NCBI GenBank assembly: GCA_017601265.1
Contig: JAFNJA010000006.1
Location: 11,307 to 32,821 of the forward strand
From: Candidatus Brockarchaeota archaeon
Lineage (GTDB): Archaea; Thermoproteota; EX4484-205; DTQO01
Reading direction: 5' to 3'
Length of the DNA stretch: 21,515 nucleotides
The number at the start of each line of letters is the position of its first letter. The stretch's first letter is position 1. Made by a program: the position numbers and the translations under genes. Below the pieces are notes generated by a model. That model was not told the DNA's origin, searched no databases, and was given only the letters and a program-made list of their open reading frames with translations. Shown piece by piece: positions 7,001 to 14,434 of the stretch.

Positions 7001-7011
7001 ATCCGGGAGAT
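7001..7011 (+). other. CAU tRNA intron 4 (37/38), 11 nt
   Basis: Canonical position and very short. The central helix CTCA 6995-6998 with GGAG 7006-7009 has three pairs and one A-G mismatch. Bulges are TA|A and AT|A. An ATC repeat at the junctions allows other placements, all with poorer helices. Confidence 0.7.
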
Positions 7012-7033
7012 ATCTGGAAATCGCGGGCTCGAA

Positions 7034-7053
7034 GCGCCAAGGAAGCGCGAAAC
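7034..7053 (+). other. CAU tRNA intron 5 (59/60), 20 nt
   Basis: T-loop position shared with the other three tRNAs. The central helix CTCG 7028-7031 with CGAA 7048-7051 has three pairs plus C-A, which would be perfect if base 54 were T. The inner helix is CGC 7035-7037 with GCG 7045-7047. Bulges are AA|G and AC|T. Confidence 0.8.
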
Positions 7054-7067
7054 TCCCGCCTCCAGCA

Positions 7068-7396
7068 CCTACTGTCCACCCATAGCAGGAAAGCTGGCGA
7101 AATGAGCCGGGGATTTCTCTTTCGAGAGCCCTAAATCGGGTCACCGAGGGCGATCGAGGGATTGCAGCCTTCCTAGGGTGGATAGCGATCCGAAAAACCT
7201 AACTACATTCCCACGTTCCACTTAATCTCAACCAAGAATTCCCCATTAATTGCGGAATTTTGTCATTTTTACTAATCAAGACTCAAAGTTATTGGAGATC
7301 AATCGATAATAAAGGCAGGAGCGCGCGGCCCGCGGCATAAACCGAAATCTCCCGGAATTGGGGCATTGATACGGTTGTTGGAAGAAGGTGGTTGGT
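7068..7396. other. intergenic region with AT-rich island
   Basis: No gene is visible. The stretch from about 7195 to 7320 is much richer in A and T than the rest of the window. TATA-like ATAATAAA at 7306-7313 would start transcription near 7336 and give the downstream gene a leader of about 60 nt. A second, weaker ATAAA lies near 7337-7341. A 7-bp complementary pair (7075-7081 with 7176-7182) does not enclose a tRNA. Confidence 0.5.
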
Positions 7397-9238
7397 ATGG
7401 AAAAGAAAAGGACGATCTTGGCCATTCTGGTCCTCCTATCCTGCACGATCCCAAATGCCTCGGCCACCGATCCGAGCCTAAGCGACCTCTCCGGAACGGG
7501 TTCTTCCGACTGGACTCAACCTAGCGCGAGCACCGTCGCTTCGTCGATCTCGAACAACTACCCAACGGCCTACTCGCACCAACGCAAGATATTCTATGCG
7601 AACGGGCTCTTCTGGGCATTTTACTCCGATGGAACGAACATGGTGTTTCGAACGAGCAGGGACGGCTTGACTTGGAGCTCCTCGACGACGGCAAGGACAA
7701 GCGTTACGTATGGCGACACGTTCAGCGTGTTTTTCGACGGAACTTACTTCCACTACGCTTACACCCCCCAGAGCGCCAACACCCCGATATACTACAGGCG
7801 CGGAACCCCGAACTCAGGCGGAACCGTGACGTGGAGCGCGGCCGAGCAGACCGCCGTCGCCGCTGGAGGCTCGACCATAACGTATTATGCGCCGAGCATA
7901 ATGGTGGCCACTGATGGAAGGGCTTGGATCGGGTACAGGCTTTACGATTCTTCAGCGGGGACAAGATACCCTTGGGTGACGAGGAACAACAACATCGACG
8001 GCACTTGGTCTGCTGCAACCAACTTCCCTTACCAACTCTCCACCTTCAGCGCATCTGCGACCGTGGTTACACCAGTCCCATTGACCTCAGGGTACGCCTT
8101 CGTCCTTTACACCTCAAACGGATTCCAGATAAGGGGAAGGAAATGGACCGGAAGCTGGGCCTCTGAGGTGATCACGTCCGGATACGTGAACGGGCAGGGG
8201 TGGTCAGCAACAAACGAAGGCGATGACGTTCACCTGTGCTTCACCGACAGCACAAACGTCCGCTACACCAAGTATACATCTTCCACCAACTCCTTCAGTT
8301 CGGAGACGGTAGTCCAATCCGGCGGATCCCCGACCTCGGTCGTAGTAAGCCTGGATACGGCGATTAATACCCTGTACTGCTTCTGGGCAAACTCTCCAAC
8401 GGCAAACCACGTCTATTACAAGAAGAAAAACCAAGCCGGAACCTGGGATACGAATCCGACCGATTGGATAGACGAAACGACCGATACCATCCCCGCAGGC
8501 GACAGGTTTACTTCGTTCTACAAGGACTGCGGAGGCAAGATAGGCCTGGCCTACGTCACGGGAACAAGCCCGTACAAGGTCCGCTTCCGTTACATCGACG
8601 GGTCCTACGACATAGCCGGGAAGACCGGGGTGATGGGCCTCCAGGCCGGGAGCGACGCCGACAGCCTTGCCTTCGCGATAAAGCTGGATTACGCCCTCAT
8701 AGGTTTCAGGGTCTCTCGAATGGCTTTGGGAGAGAAGTACGAGGTCAACTTCACGATCGGCTCAATGGATTTCTCGATGATGTTCGTGGCCACCGCATCA
8801 TCGCGCGGAAAGTTCGCGCTCTGCTACAAACCGGGCGGCTCTTGGACGGCCGCTGAAACCATAGACAAGAGCGCGAGCGACATAGCCTCGGGGACGCGCT
8901 ACGAATCGGGAACCGGGAACACCGCGTTCAAGCTTACGGACTCCACTTCATCTAACTACGGCTACGTCAAGCTGGAGGTGAAGAGGAGCTACCTGACGTC
9001 GCTAGGCGCTACCGGATACGCCGTCACGAACATCGTTGGGCGAACCTATTGCGGTTCGTCGACGACAACGCTCCTGCCCGGCCCCCAAGGTGGGACGAAG
9101 ATCGATAGGTGCCCATCTGGAAGTTCCACGGCCTCCTATACCATGGTCATGGTTCCCGAATTCCCGTTGGGCATCTTGATTCTCACGATCCCGCTGGTCG
9201 CCATCCATTTCTACCTGGGGAAGCGCCGTACCCATTAG
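7397..9238 (+). CDS. secreted sialidase-like beta-propeller protein with PEF-type C-terminal sorting signal
   Basis: 613 residues from ATG 7397, with GGTG 6 nt upstream. The in-frame GTG at 7388 overlaps that site. Residues 1-23 are a signal peptide (MEKKRTILAILVLLS, cleavage likely after NASA). The mature part is rich in Ser, Thr, Tyr and Trp, with repeats of the kind seen in BNR/sialidase propellers. One clear Asp-box is present, SRDGLTW at residues 87-93. No catalytic sialidase set is recognised, so enzyme activity is not claimed. The C-terminus has VPEFP, a hydrophobic helix (LGILILTIPLVAIHFYL) and a basic end GKRRTH. That is the layout of archaeosortase-processed PEF-CTERM-like tails. 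It is likely a surface-anchored binding protein or glycosidase-like adhesin. Confidence 0.82.
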   Translation: MEKKRTILAILVLLSCTIPNASATDPSLSDLSGTGSSDWTQPSASTVASSISNNYPTAYSHQRKIFYANGLFWAFYSDGTNMVFRTSRDGLTWSSSTTARTSVTYGDTFSVFFDGTYFHYAYTPQSANTPIYYRRGTPNSGGTVTWSAAEQTAVAAGGSTITYYAPSIMVATDGRAWIGYRLYDSSAGTRYPWVTRNNNIDGTWSAATNFPYQLSTFSASATVVTPVPLTSGYAFVLYTSNGFQIRGRKWTGSWASEVITSGYVNGQGWSATNEGDDVHLCFTDSTNVRYTKYTSSTNSFSSETVVQSGGSPTSVVVSLDTAINTLYCFWANSPTANHVYYKKKNQAGTWDTNPTDWIDETTDTIPAGDRFTSFYKDCGGKIGLAYVTGTSPYKVRFRYIDGSYDIAGKTGVMGLQAGSDADSLAFAIKLDYALIGFRVSRMALGEKYEVNFTIGSMDFSMMFVATASSRGKFALCYKPGGSWTAAETIDKSASDIASGTRYESGTGNTAFKLTDSTSSNYGYVKLEVKRSYLTSLGATGYAVTNIVGRTYCGSSTTTLLPGPQGGTKIDRCPSGSSTASYTMVMVPEFPLGILILTIPLVAIHFYLGKRRTH

Positions 9239-9245
9239 CTGAAGT

Positions 9246-9263
9246 CTCCCCTTGATTGGAGAT
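9246..9263 (+). terminator. possible terminator hairpin after the secreted protein gene
   Basis: TCTCC and GGAGA form a 5-bp stem with an 8-nt loop directly after the stop codon. There is no strong T-run, so this is a weak call. Confidence 0.3.
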
Positions 9264-9428
9264 TGGGAAGTCTTGTACAAATCTCGCTAAAAAGTGCCTA
9301 CCTCGGAGGGTTAACTACGATCTTCTTTTTGGCAAGACGTTCTGCTTGGCCGCTATAATCCTCAGATTCCGGGGGTTGCGCACCAACCATCCAGCCATCA
9401 CCCGTCGAATCGAAGTGGCCTAGAGGCG

Positions 9429-9806
9429 ATGGAAAAGGCTAAAACTGGAGAGCCGTGCTGGGTTGCCAGGTTTGATTTGGGGAAAGTGACCAACAACAAG
9501 GGCGGCGAGGAAAAGAACCCTTTGTGGTTGACGCTTGTCGTGCTGGTTCCACTCCTCATGCTCATGTACGCCCTTCCGATTCTGGCGGGCATGCTGCCGA
9601 TGCCCGGCGCCCGCAGGACCGTCCCGAGCACTAATCCCCACCTGTTCTTCTTCGCGTTCCTGTTCCTGCCCTTTTTCATCGCTGTCGTGCTGTGCGTCAT
9701 ATTGGCGTCCAAGACGCTGAGGGAATCGTTGAGGTGGCGGCACGGAGCGGCGCAAGAACCGTGCTGTAAGACGGTCCAACGGCAACTCACTGCGATCATG
9801 CCTTGA
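9429..9806 (+). CDS. small membrane protein with two transmembrane helices
   Basis: 125 residues from ATG 9429. A soluble N-terminal 30 residues is followed by one hydrophobic segment (LWLTLVVLVPLLMLMYAL plus PILAGML). A Pro/Ser/Thr loop and a second segment (HLFFFAFLFLPFFIAVVLCV) come next, then a basic Cys-containing tail (CCKTVQRQ). No family is recognised. A TATA-like CTATAATC at 9351-9358 would give a leader of about 50 nt containing the hairpin GGTTG-CGCAC-CAACC (9374-9388). It follows the secreted protein gene on the same strand and could be functionally linked, but only the membrane topology is supported. Confidence 0.6.
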   Translation: MEKAKTGEPCWVARFDLGKVTNNKGGEEKNPLWLTLVVLVPLLMLMYALPILAGMLPMPGARRTVPSTNPHLFFFAFLFLPFFIAVVLCVILASKTLRESLRWRHGAAQEPCCKTVQRQLTAIMP

Positions 9807-9941
9807 CGGGCGCCGCTTGCGGCCTTTTCCTAACTCGAGCGCGCGCCGATTTGGTGCGAACCTAGGTCTCAGAACTTGCTGGGTGAAGCGGCAAAAGTGC
9901 GCGCTTGTAAGAGACATTTTTGAAATCCGACCAAAAGGAAG

Positions 9942-10073
9942 CTAACGCTTGAATCGCCGATCCTTCGAGCGCGCCATACTCTTTAGATCGTTGACCTCCG
10001 CTTCAGTCAGAACCTCCTCCTCGAGGACCTCGGTTGGGCGCAAAAGCTCGACTTTCAGGTCGCGATCTGCCAT
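9942..10073 (-). CDS. very small acidic ORF, 43 residues, unknown
   Basis: Starts at ATG 10073 with MADRDLKVELLRPTEVLEEE and ends in a basic KDRRFKR. It is rich in Glu and Leu and could form an amphipathic helix. It follows another small ORF on the same strand by 75 nt, with a 6-bp hairpin (GGGCGG/CCGCCC, 10111-10129) between them. No family is recognised. The pair resembles the size pattern of toxin-antitoxin or regulator-partner genes, but nothing in the residues proves this. Confidence 0.35.
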   Translation of the reverse strand: MADRDLKVELLRPTEVLEEEVLTEAEVNDLKSMARSKDRRFKR

Positions 10074-10148
10074 CCACTCTTTCCCGCATCCGATCGAAGA
10101 GCGCGGGTGAGGGCGGACATCCCCCGCCCTTATGGCTTCTGTTACGCG

Positions 10149-10334
10149 TCAAAGGAAACCCGCCACCTTGCCGTCGCGCTTGATCTTTCCGTCGTCTGAT
10201 ATGAAAACGATCGTATGCTTATGGGAGAAAACCCTTGCCAATTCCCGATCTTGCGCGATCGTGCTTCCTCTTCGTACGAACTCGAGCTTGAGGGGCGGAC
10301 CGTGGTACCATGGCGCGCCGCAATCCCACTCCAT
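10149..10334 (-). CDS. small ORF, 61 residues, unknown
   Basis: Starts at ATG 10334. A TATA-like ATAAAT (plus-strand 10361-10366) is centred 30 nt upstream, consistent with a leaderless transcript and the main reason to take the ORF seriously. Segments such as KLEFVRRGSTIAQDRELARV and HTIVFISDDGKIKRDGKVAG look protein-like, with alternating beta-type hydrophobic residues. No family is recognised. It is divergent from the winged-helix regulator gene, which might control it. Confidence 0.4.
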   Translation of the reverse strand: MEWDCGAPWYHGPPLKLEFVRRGSTIAQDRELARVFSHKHTIVFISDDGKIKRDGKVAGFL

Positions 10335-10457
10335 GGGACCTAATTCGAACCGCGAAGCCCATTTATCGATTGAAAGGGAACTTTTTTTCGTCCCTTGAGC
10401 CTCGGTGGCAAAACGCGCTTGCCAAGAGGTTGGAAACCTTTTTGACGCGAGGGATTC

Positions 10458-10464
10458 ATTTATC
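10458..10464 (+). promoter_or_regulatory. TATA box of the winged-helix gene
   Basis: ATTTATC lies 28 nt upstream of ATG 10489, so transcription probably starts at or close to the start codon. Confidence 0.6.
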
Positions 10465-10467
10465 TCC

Positions 10468-10489
10468 TGGCGCCTTCAAAGGTGCGCCA
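10468..10489. promoter_or_regulatory. inverted repeat between TATA box and start codon, possible operator
   Basis: TGGCGC (10468-10473) and GCGCCA (10484-10489) are perfect inverted half-sites 10 nt apart. They lie between the TATA box and the first codon of a DNA-binding protein gene. Binding there would block RNA polymerase, so autoregulation is a reasonable inference. Confidence 0.4.
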
Positions 10490-10764
10490 TGCCGAAACTC
10501 GCTTCCGTGTTCGCGAGCAAGCAGCAGACGCGCGCCCTCGAGCTCCTCCTGTCGAACAGCTCCAAGGTCTACAGCCAAGCGGGGCTCGCGAGGGACATGA
10601 GGTGCTCGGCCTCGACGGTCTCGAGGATCGTGAAGCCCCTGGTCGAGATGGGGTTCGTGAAGATGGACAAGGTCGGGGACCAGATGAAGATCCTGGCCCT
10701 AAACACGGAGAACGAGGGGACGAAGCTCCTGATGGAATTCTACGAAAAGTTCAAGAAGGTTTAG
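10489..10764 (+). CDS. small winged-helix transcriptional regulator
   Basis: 91 residues from ATG 10489. The longer in-frame extension to 10405 overlaps the promoter and is rejected. The HTH is visible: ALELLLSNSSKVYSQAGLAR, then DMRCSASTVSRIVKPLVEMG, followed by the wing FVKMDKVGDQMKILALN and a C-terminal dimerisation-like helix (LLMEFYEKFKKV). This is the layout of MarR/IclR/ArsR-type archaeal one-domain regulators; no closer family is claimed. No metal-binding cysteines are arranged as in ArsR sensors. The PAC2 gene begins 11 nt after the stop, so the two probably form an operon. An inverted repeat upstream may be its own binding site. Confidence 0.8.
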   Translation: MPKLASVFASKQQTRALELLLSNSSKVYSQAGLARDMRCSASTVSRIVKPLVEMGFVKMDKVGDQMKILALNTENEGTKLLMEFYEKFKKV

Positions 10765-10775
10765 GGTAGAAGGGC

Positions 10776-11411
10776 ATGGCCCTCTTCGAAAGGATCGAGC
10801 CTGGCGCGGATGCCAAAGGTTCGACCGCCGTGTTCGGAATGTACGGCTGGGGGAGCGTCGGCAAAATCTGCCTGAACCTCCTGATCGACCTGCTGCGCCC
10901 AGACAAGATCGGCGAGTGCTCTACGCCCGCCCTTTCTGACTTCTTGATCTCCCAGGGCGACGGCTTCGGGAGGCTGCCCACCATCGAGTACTACCTCTCA
11001 AAAAGGCACGAGCCCAGGATACTGGCCATAACCGGGGACGCCGTTGTAAACCAGCTGGATGCCAGGCAATTTTACGGCACTATTGAGCACGTCGTTTCCA
11101 CCGCGAAGAGGCTTGGGGCGGCCCGGCTCATAGCCGTAGACGGGGCGATCGGGAGCGAAAGGGACGGGATCAAGGTTTTCGCCTCCCGCCCATCTTTGGC
11201 GAGGAGGGCGGCCGTCCAGGGAGCCACCATATTGGAGAAAAGCGTCGTACAAGGGTACGCGGGGGTCGCGGTCGGGCTCGCGAGGTTGCTCGGCTTGGAC
11301 GGAGTCGGGGTGGTCGTCCCGTGCGAAAACCCGGAACCGAACCAAAGGGCCGGGCTTTCTGCCTTCAAGTACCTGGTCTCGTTCCTCGACCTGAGGCTGC
11401 AGCCCGGGTAG
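10776..11411 (+). CDS. PAC2 family protein (proteasome assembly chaperone-like)
   Basis: 211 residues. The N-terminal region AVFGMYGWGSVGKICLNLLI matches the glycine-rich start of PAC2-family proteins. It is followed by the typical LPTIEYYL and EPRILAITGDAVV strands, a helix (YGTIEHVVSTAKRLGA), and ARLIAVDGAIGS. Archaeal family members include PbaB-like proteins that interact with proteasome components; many have no assigned role. The exact partner cannot be read from the sequence. The gene lies just downstream of the winged-helix gene and is convergent with tiaS (30-nt gap). Confidence 0.85.
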   Translation: MALFERIEPGADAKGSTAVFGMYGWGSVGKICLNLLIDLLRPDKIGECSTPALSDFLISQGDGFGRLPTIEYYLSKRHEPRILAITGDAVVNQLDARQFYGTIEHVVSTAKRLGAARLIAVDGAIGSERDGIKVFASRPSLARRAAVQGATILEKSVVQGYAGVAVGLARLLGLDGVGVVVPCENPEPNQRAGLSAFKYLVSFLDLRLQPG

Positions 11412-11441
11412 GAGGCGTTGTGACCGCCTGCCCGCGGCAGA

Positions 11442-12776
11442 TTAGGGCATGTGCCAAGGTTCGGCGGGTCCGGCAGGGGGGCGCTTCCCAGGTATGCCGT
11501 ACCTGCACAAAGGCTTGGTCAAGTGCCTGTGCGCCCTCGGCGGTGGAAGGAACGTGCCAACCTCGATCTCCCTTCGGCACGCTATCGCCTTTTTCCCCCC
11601 CAACCACGCGCCGCACTTCACGCACCTGTAACCCTGCCTCAAGCCCGACGACTTGCACTTGATGCCGCAGCGTGGGCAGGTTGGGGGAACGTGGATGAAA
11701 ACATGCCCGAGCTCGATGACCTCGATCTTTTCGAGGTTGAGGGTCTTCCTCCCGTCCTCGAGCAACCTGATCCCCCCGTACGCCCTCACGCGGTCGCCGG
11801 GCACGAGGTTGGAAACCACGTCCCTGAAACCGCCAGTGGGCTCGTACGCCGCGCACTCGAGCTCGCCGGTCTCGTCCCTTACCGAAAAGATCGCGTGCCC
11901 GCCTTGGATCCTTCGGGGGTAGCTACTGACCGAGCCTTCGATGCACGCGGACTCGAAAGGTTCGATGGAAGATACCGCTTTCGGGAACGGAGGAAGGTGG
12001 GCGTCCGTTCCCTGGTTGCTCCTGAAGATCGTCCACCTTTCCACGGGTTCTAGTATCCTAAGGGCGCGGAAAGCCCCGAGGACCGCCGCGGGATCCTCGC
12101 CCCTTATCCCCAAGAGAACCGGATCTTTTCCGTGTGGCGCGATCAGGATCCTGCCCGTTTCTGGATCGACGTTGTTGAACGTCCCGCGCGATGACGCGTC
12201 CATCGCCAGCACCGAAGACGCGTCGAACATCCTCTTTTTGCCCCAGTGTTCCCTGCTCCTGTACGATATCAACTCGTAGGTGAAGTCGCCGTCGAGGTGG
12301 GAGCCTATCGCGGCCAGGCAGCCCACGACGCCTTTGTCCGTCTTGTACGTGCGCACCTCGCAGCCTGCTTGCCTGGCAAACGCCAGGGCTCGATCCATGG
12401 GGACGACCTTCCTGAGGGCTTCCTCGTAGAACCTCCTGAAGCCGTCTCCGACGCGATCACCTTCCAAGAACGCGATGGCCGGATCGGTGTCCGGAGCCCG
12501 CATGTCGGAATGCTTCTCCACCATTTCGACCAGGCGCTTCTTCAACCCGTCCACGTCGCCGCGCGGCACCTCCATCCTGAGGCAGACCGCCCCGTTGCCC
12601 CTCGTCTTCCAAGGTATGTTGGGGTTGAGCCTGACGAGGAGCGGGTAATCGGTGAACCTGGCCCCGAACTCCCTGATCAGGACCTCGACCATGAGGGAGG
12701 CGAGAAAAGTCGTGCAGCCTCCCGCGGGGGAGTCCGTGTCGTCTATGCCTACGTGGAGCTGCACGGCGTCTGCCAT
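11442..12776 (-). CDS. tiaS: tRNA(Ile2) 2-agmatinylcytidine synthetase
   Basis: 444 residues. TiaS attaches agmatine to C34 of tRNA-Ile2 (anticodon CAU) using ATP, so that it reads AUA rather than AUG. The N-terminal kinase-like domain has LHVGIDDTDSPAGGCTTFLA. The ferredoxin-like domain follows, with SYRSREHWGKKRMFDASSV and FNNVDPETGRILIAPHGKDP. An OB-fold (IEGSVSSYPRRIQGGHAIFS) and a C-terminal zinc ribbon (C367, C370, C385, C388) complete the family order. ATG 12776 has a TATA-like TTTATC about 29 nt upstream, so it is probably leaderless. It lies downstream of cdvB on the same strand with a 64-nt gap. A CAU tRNA is encoded at 6902-7067 in the same window. Confidence 0.95.
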   Translation of the reverse strand: MADAVQLHVGIDDTDSPAGGCTTFLASLMVEVLIREFGARFTDYPLLVRLNPNIPWKTRGNGAVCLRMEVPRGDVDGLKKRLVEMVEKHSDMRAPDTDPAIAFLEGDRVGDGFRRFYEEALRKVVPMDRALAFARQAGCEVRTYKTDKGVVGCLAAIGSHLDGDFTYELISYRSREHWGKKRMFDASSVLAMDASSRGTFNNVDPETGRILIAPHGKDPVLLGIRGEDPAAVLGAFRALRILEPVERWTIFRSNQGTDAHLPPFPKAVSSIEPFESACIEGSVSSYPRRIQGGHAIFSVRDETGELECAAYEPTGGFRDVVSNLVPGDRVRAYGGIRLLEDGRKTLNLEKIEVIELGHVFIHVPPTCPRCGIKCKSSGLRQGYRCVKCGAWLGGKKAIACRREIEVGTFLPPPRAHRHLTKPLCRYGIPGKRPPAGPAEPWHMP

Positions 12777-12840
12777 CGGAGGGCTTGGTCGGCCGGATCT
12801 TTAGATAAACCGATCGCCGGGCGGAAGGATTTCCAGCTTC

Positions 12841-13407
12841 TTACTGGCCCGACGCCTCGGGCTTTTCCTCGAGTTGGCCGTAAGCCTCGGGCAGGTCCGG
12901 GAACTTGCCCCTCATGCGCGCCGCCGAAATCTCCGAGGCTTCCTGCAATATCTTCCTCGCTTCCTCGCTGTGCGCCGATTCGTCGAGCGGGAACCCGCCT
13001 GCGCTTCCGGTCTCGACCATCATGGTCTGGAGCATGTCGTCGATGCGCTCCAACCCGTTTGCCACCTCCGGAACTACGCCCCTGAGGTCGTTGCTGATTT
13101 GGCTGACGAGGTTCACGATCGGGCCCAAAACGACTCCAGCGTCCTTGAAGTCGTGGAGCGTTTCGATCCTGAGGGCGGCTTGCTTCAACGAAAGCTGGCT
13201 CCTCAAGACGACCCTGGACATCTTCCTGAGCTGGGCGATCTCCTCGGCGTACACCGCCGCCCTTCCGTGGTCTTTCTGCTGCTGGGCAAGTACGCACTTC
13301 TCGAAAAGCTGCTTACCCCTTTCCGAAAATCGGTTTGCCACTCCGTCCAGCTTGTTCTCTTGTATCTTCAGCAAAGTCACGACTTCGGTCAGATCGTTCT
13401 TCAACAT
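12841..13407 (-). CDS. cdvB: CdvB / ESCRT-III-like (Snf7 family) cell-division protein
   Basis: 188 residues, mostly helical and charged. LLKIQENKLDGVANRFSERG, KCVLAQQQKDHGRAAVYAEE and IAQLRKMSRVVLRSQLSLKQ match the ESCRT-III core helices 1-2. VVPEVANGLERIDDMLQTMM matches the later core region. The C-terminus (SEEARKILQEASEISAAR, then EEKPEASGQ) is short. It lacks the broken winged-helix that recruits CdvA, so this is probably a CdvB1/B2/B3-type paralogue rather than the CdvA-binding CdvB. These proteins polymerise on membranes to drive division. A TATA-like ATAAAAAT lies about 36 nt upstream, giving a leader of about 10 nt. Neither cdvA nor cdvC is in the window. Confidence 0.9.
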   Translation of the reverse strand: MLKNDLTEVVTLLKIQENKLDGVANRFSERGKQLFEKCVLAQQQKDHGRAAVYAEEIAQLRKMSRVVLRSQLSLKQAALRIETLHDFKDAGVVLGPIVNLVSQISNDLRGVVPEVANGLERIDDMLQTMMVETGSAGGFPLDESAHSEEARKILQEASEISAARMRGKFPDLPEAYGQLEEKPEASGQ

Positions 13408-13514
13408 CGCGATCGAGGAGCAACTCGAACGGTCAAGGGATTTTTATCTTTCGTACAAACGCGATTGAGAAATTACGCAGGCAGATTCGAGGTAATACTT
13501 TTTGCCGTTCTGGA

Positions 13515-14264
13515 TCAGGTGACCGGCCACTCGGTCGATTTGCTGATCGCTTTCAACGCGGGAACGGCAAGCACCGCCGCGACGAGCGTTGAAAGCGCCG
13601 CCTCTATCGGCGTCACGAGCGCGCCAACCACGAAAACGGCCGGCAAAAACTCGATCGGTATCGGGTACAAGAGGTAGAACCTCATGGGCACTAGGAGGAA
13701 TATCCTGAAAAGCATGTCCGCCTCCGTGCTCACGAACGTTACCATGCAGACGGCTGCGCCCAGCCTCTTGGCTCCCCCGCGCTCGCCCATGGCTTTTTTC
13801 ACCGCGAGGCGGGTGGGAGGGATCAGGAGAAGCGCGGCGAAGGTGTTCCAGAGGGCCCAGAGAGGGATCCCGGCGCTCCGCGTCAGAGGGTCGGCGAGGA
13901 AGGCCAGGAGCATGGCGGAGTAGGCGGCAAGGGCGAGGAACCACCTCTTCTTGAACATCGATCCGGCTACGAGCGCGGCGAAAGCCTCGCCCATGCCGAA
14001 AGAAACGCTGAGCAGGAACCCCTCCTCCCTCGGCCTCAAGATCCTGCCCAAGACGCAGCCGATCGAAGACGAGAGGAAACCGGCGAGCGGGCCCAAGGCG
14101 ATGCCTTCGATCGACTCGACGAATATGACGAAGCTCCTCGCGACCTCGGGAGGGCCCCAAGGACCGGGAACCGCGGAAGACAAACCGTGGATGGAGGCGA
14201 AGAGGGCGGTCAGCGCGAGCAGCCTCGTTTTACCAAGCCGGCCTCGCGGGAGAACAGAAGCCAT
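13515..14264 (-). CDS. polytopic membrane protein, ECF-transporter S-component-like
   Basis: About 249 residues from ATG 14264. The longer in-frame GTG start at 14297 is rejected because the TATA box TATAAG (14287-14292) lies inside it, centred 26 nt from ATG 14264. About six hydrophobic segments are visible, including LLALTALFASIHGLSSA, IEGIALGPLAGFLSSSIGCV, FLALAAYSAMLLAFLADP and FLPAVFVVGALVTPIEAAL. The size and the N-terminal LTALFASIHGL pattern resemble substrate-binding S-components of energy-coupling factor vitamin transporters. No ATPase or T-component is nearby, so the substrate is unknown and the family call is tentative. Confidence 0.7.
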   Translation of the reverse strand: MASVLPRGRLGKTRLLALTALFASIHGLSSAVPGPWGPPEVARSFVIFVESIEGIALGPLAGFLSSSIGCVLGRILRPREEGFLLSVSFGMGEAFAALVAGSMFKKRWFLALAAYSAMLLAFLADPLTRSAGIPLWALWNTFAALLLIPPTRLAVKKAMGERGGAKRLGAAVCMVTFVSTEADMLFRIFLLVPMRFYLLYPIPIEFLPAVFVVGALVTPIEAALSTLVAAVLAVPALKAISKSTEWPVT

Positions 14265-14434
14265 CTTCCTTCCAACCTTTTTCCAACTTATAAGCACTCA
14301 CGAAGCGGAACGCGGGAAAAAGGCTGGCGGCAGCGTTGATTATTGTCAACTCGGATCCGCGGGGCGGGCGGCTTCGCCCTTTTCCATAAGCGCTCTTGGG
14401 CTTGGCGGAAAGAGGAAGGTTCCTCCGGCCCTTT

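Larger units (their letters stand above)
6902..7067 (+). tRNA. tRNA with CAU anticodon (probably elongator Met) with five BHB introns
   Basis: Exons are 6902-6916, 6946-6954, 6973-6980, 6994-7000, 7012-7033 and 7054-7067, giving 75 nt. The acceptor stem is GCTGGAG/CTCCAGC with A73. The D-stem is GCTC/GAGC with loop AGCCTGGTTA. The anticodon stem is CCAGA/TCTGG with loop CTCATAA. The variable loop is AAATC, and the T-stem is GCGGG/CCCGC with loop CTCGAAT. All four stems are perfect only after removing introns at 15/16, 22/23, 30/31, 37/38 and 59/60. It is not the initiator, because the three G-C pairs in the anticodon stem are absent. Overall it resembles archaeal elongator tRNA-Met. tRNA-Ile2, the substrate of the TiaS encoded here, also reads CAU and cannot be excluded. 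C instead of T at position 54 is odd. CCA is not encoded. Confidence 0.88.

Noticed and set aside
7075..7182. 7-bp complementary pair TCCACCC/GGGTGGA resembling an acceptor stem
   Set aside because: No D-arm, anticodon arm or T-loop could be built between them on either strand, even allowing BHB introns.
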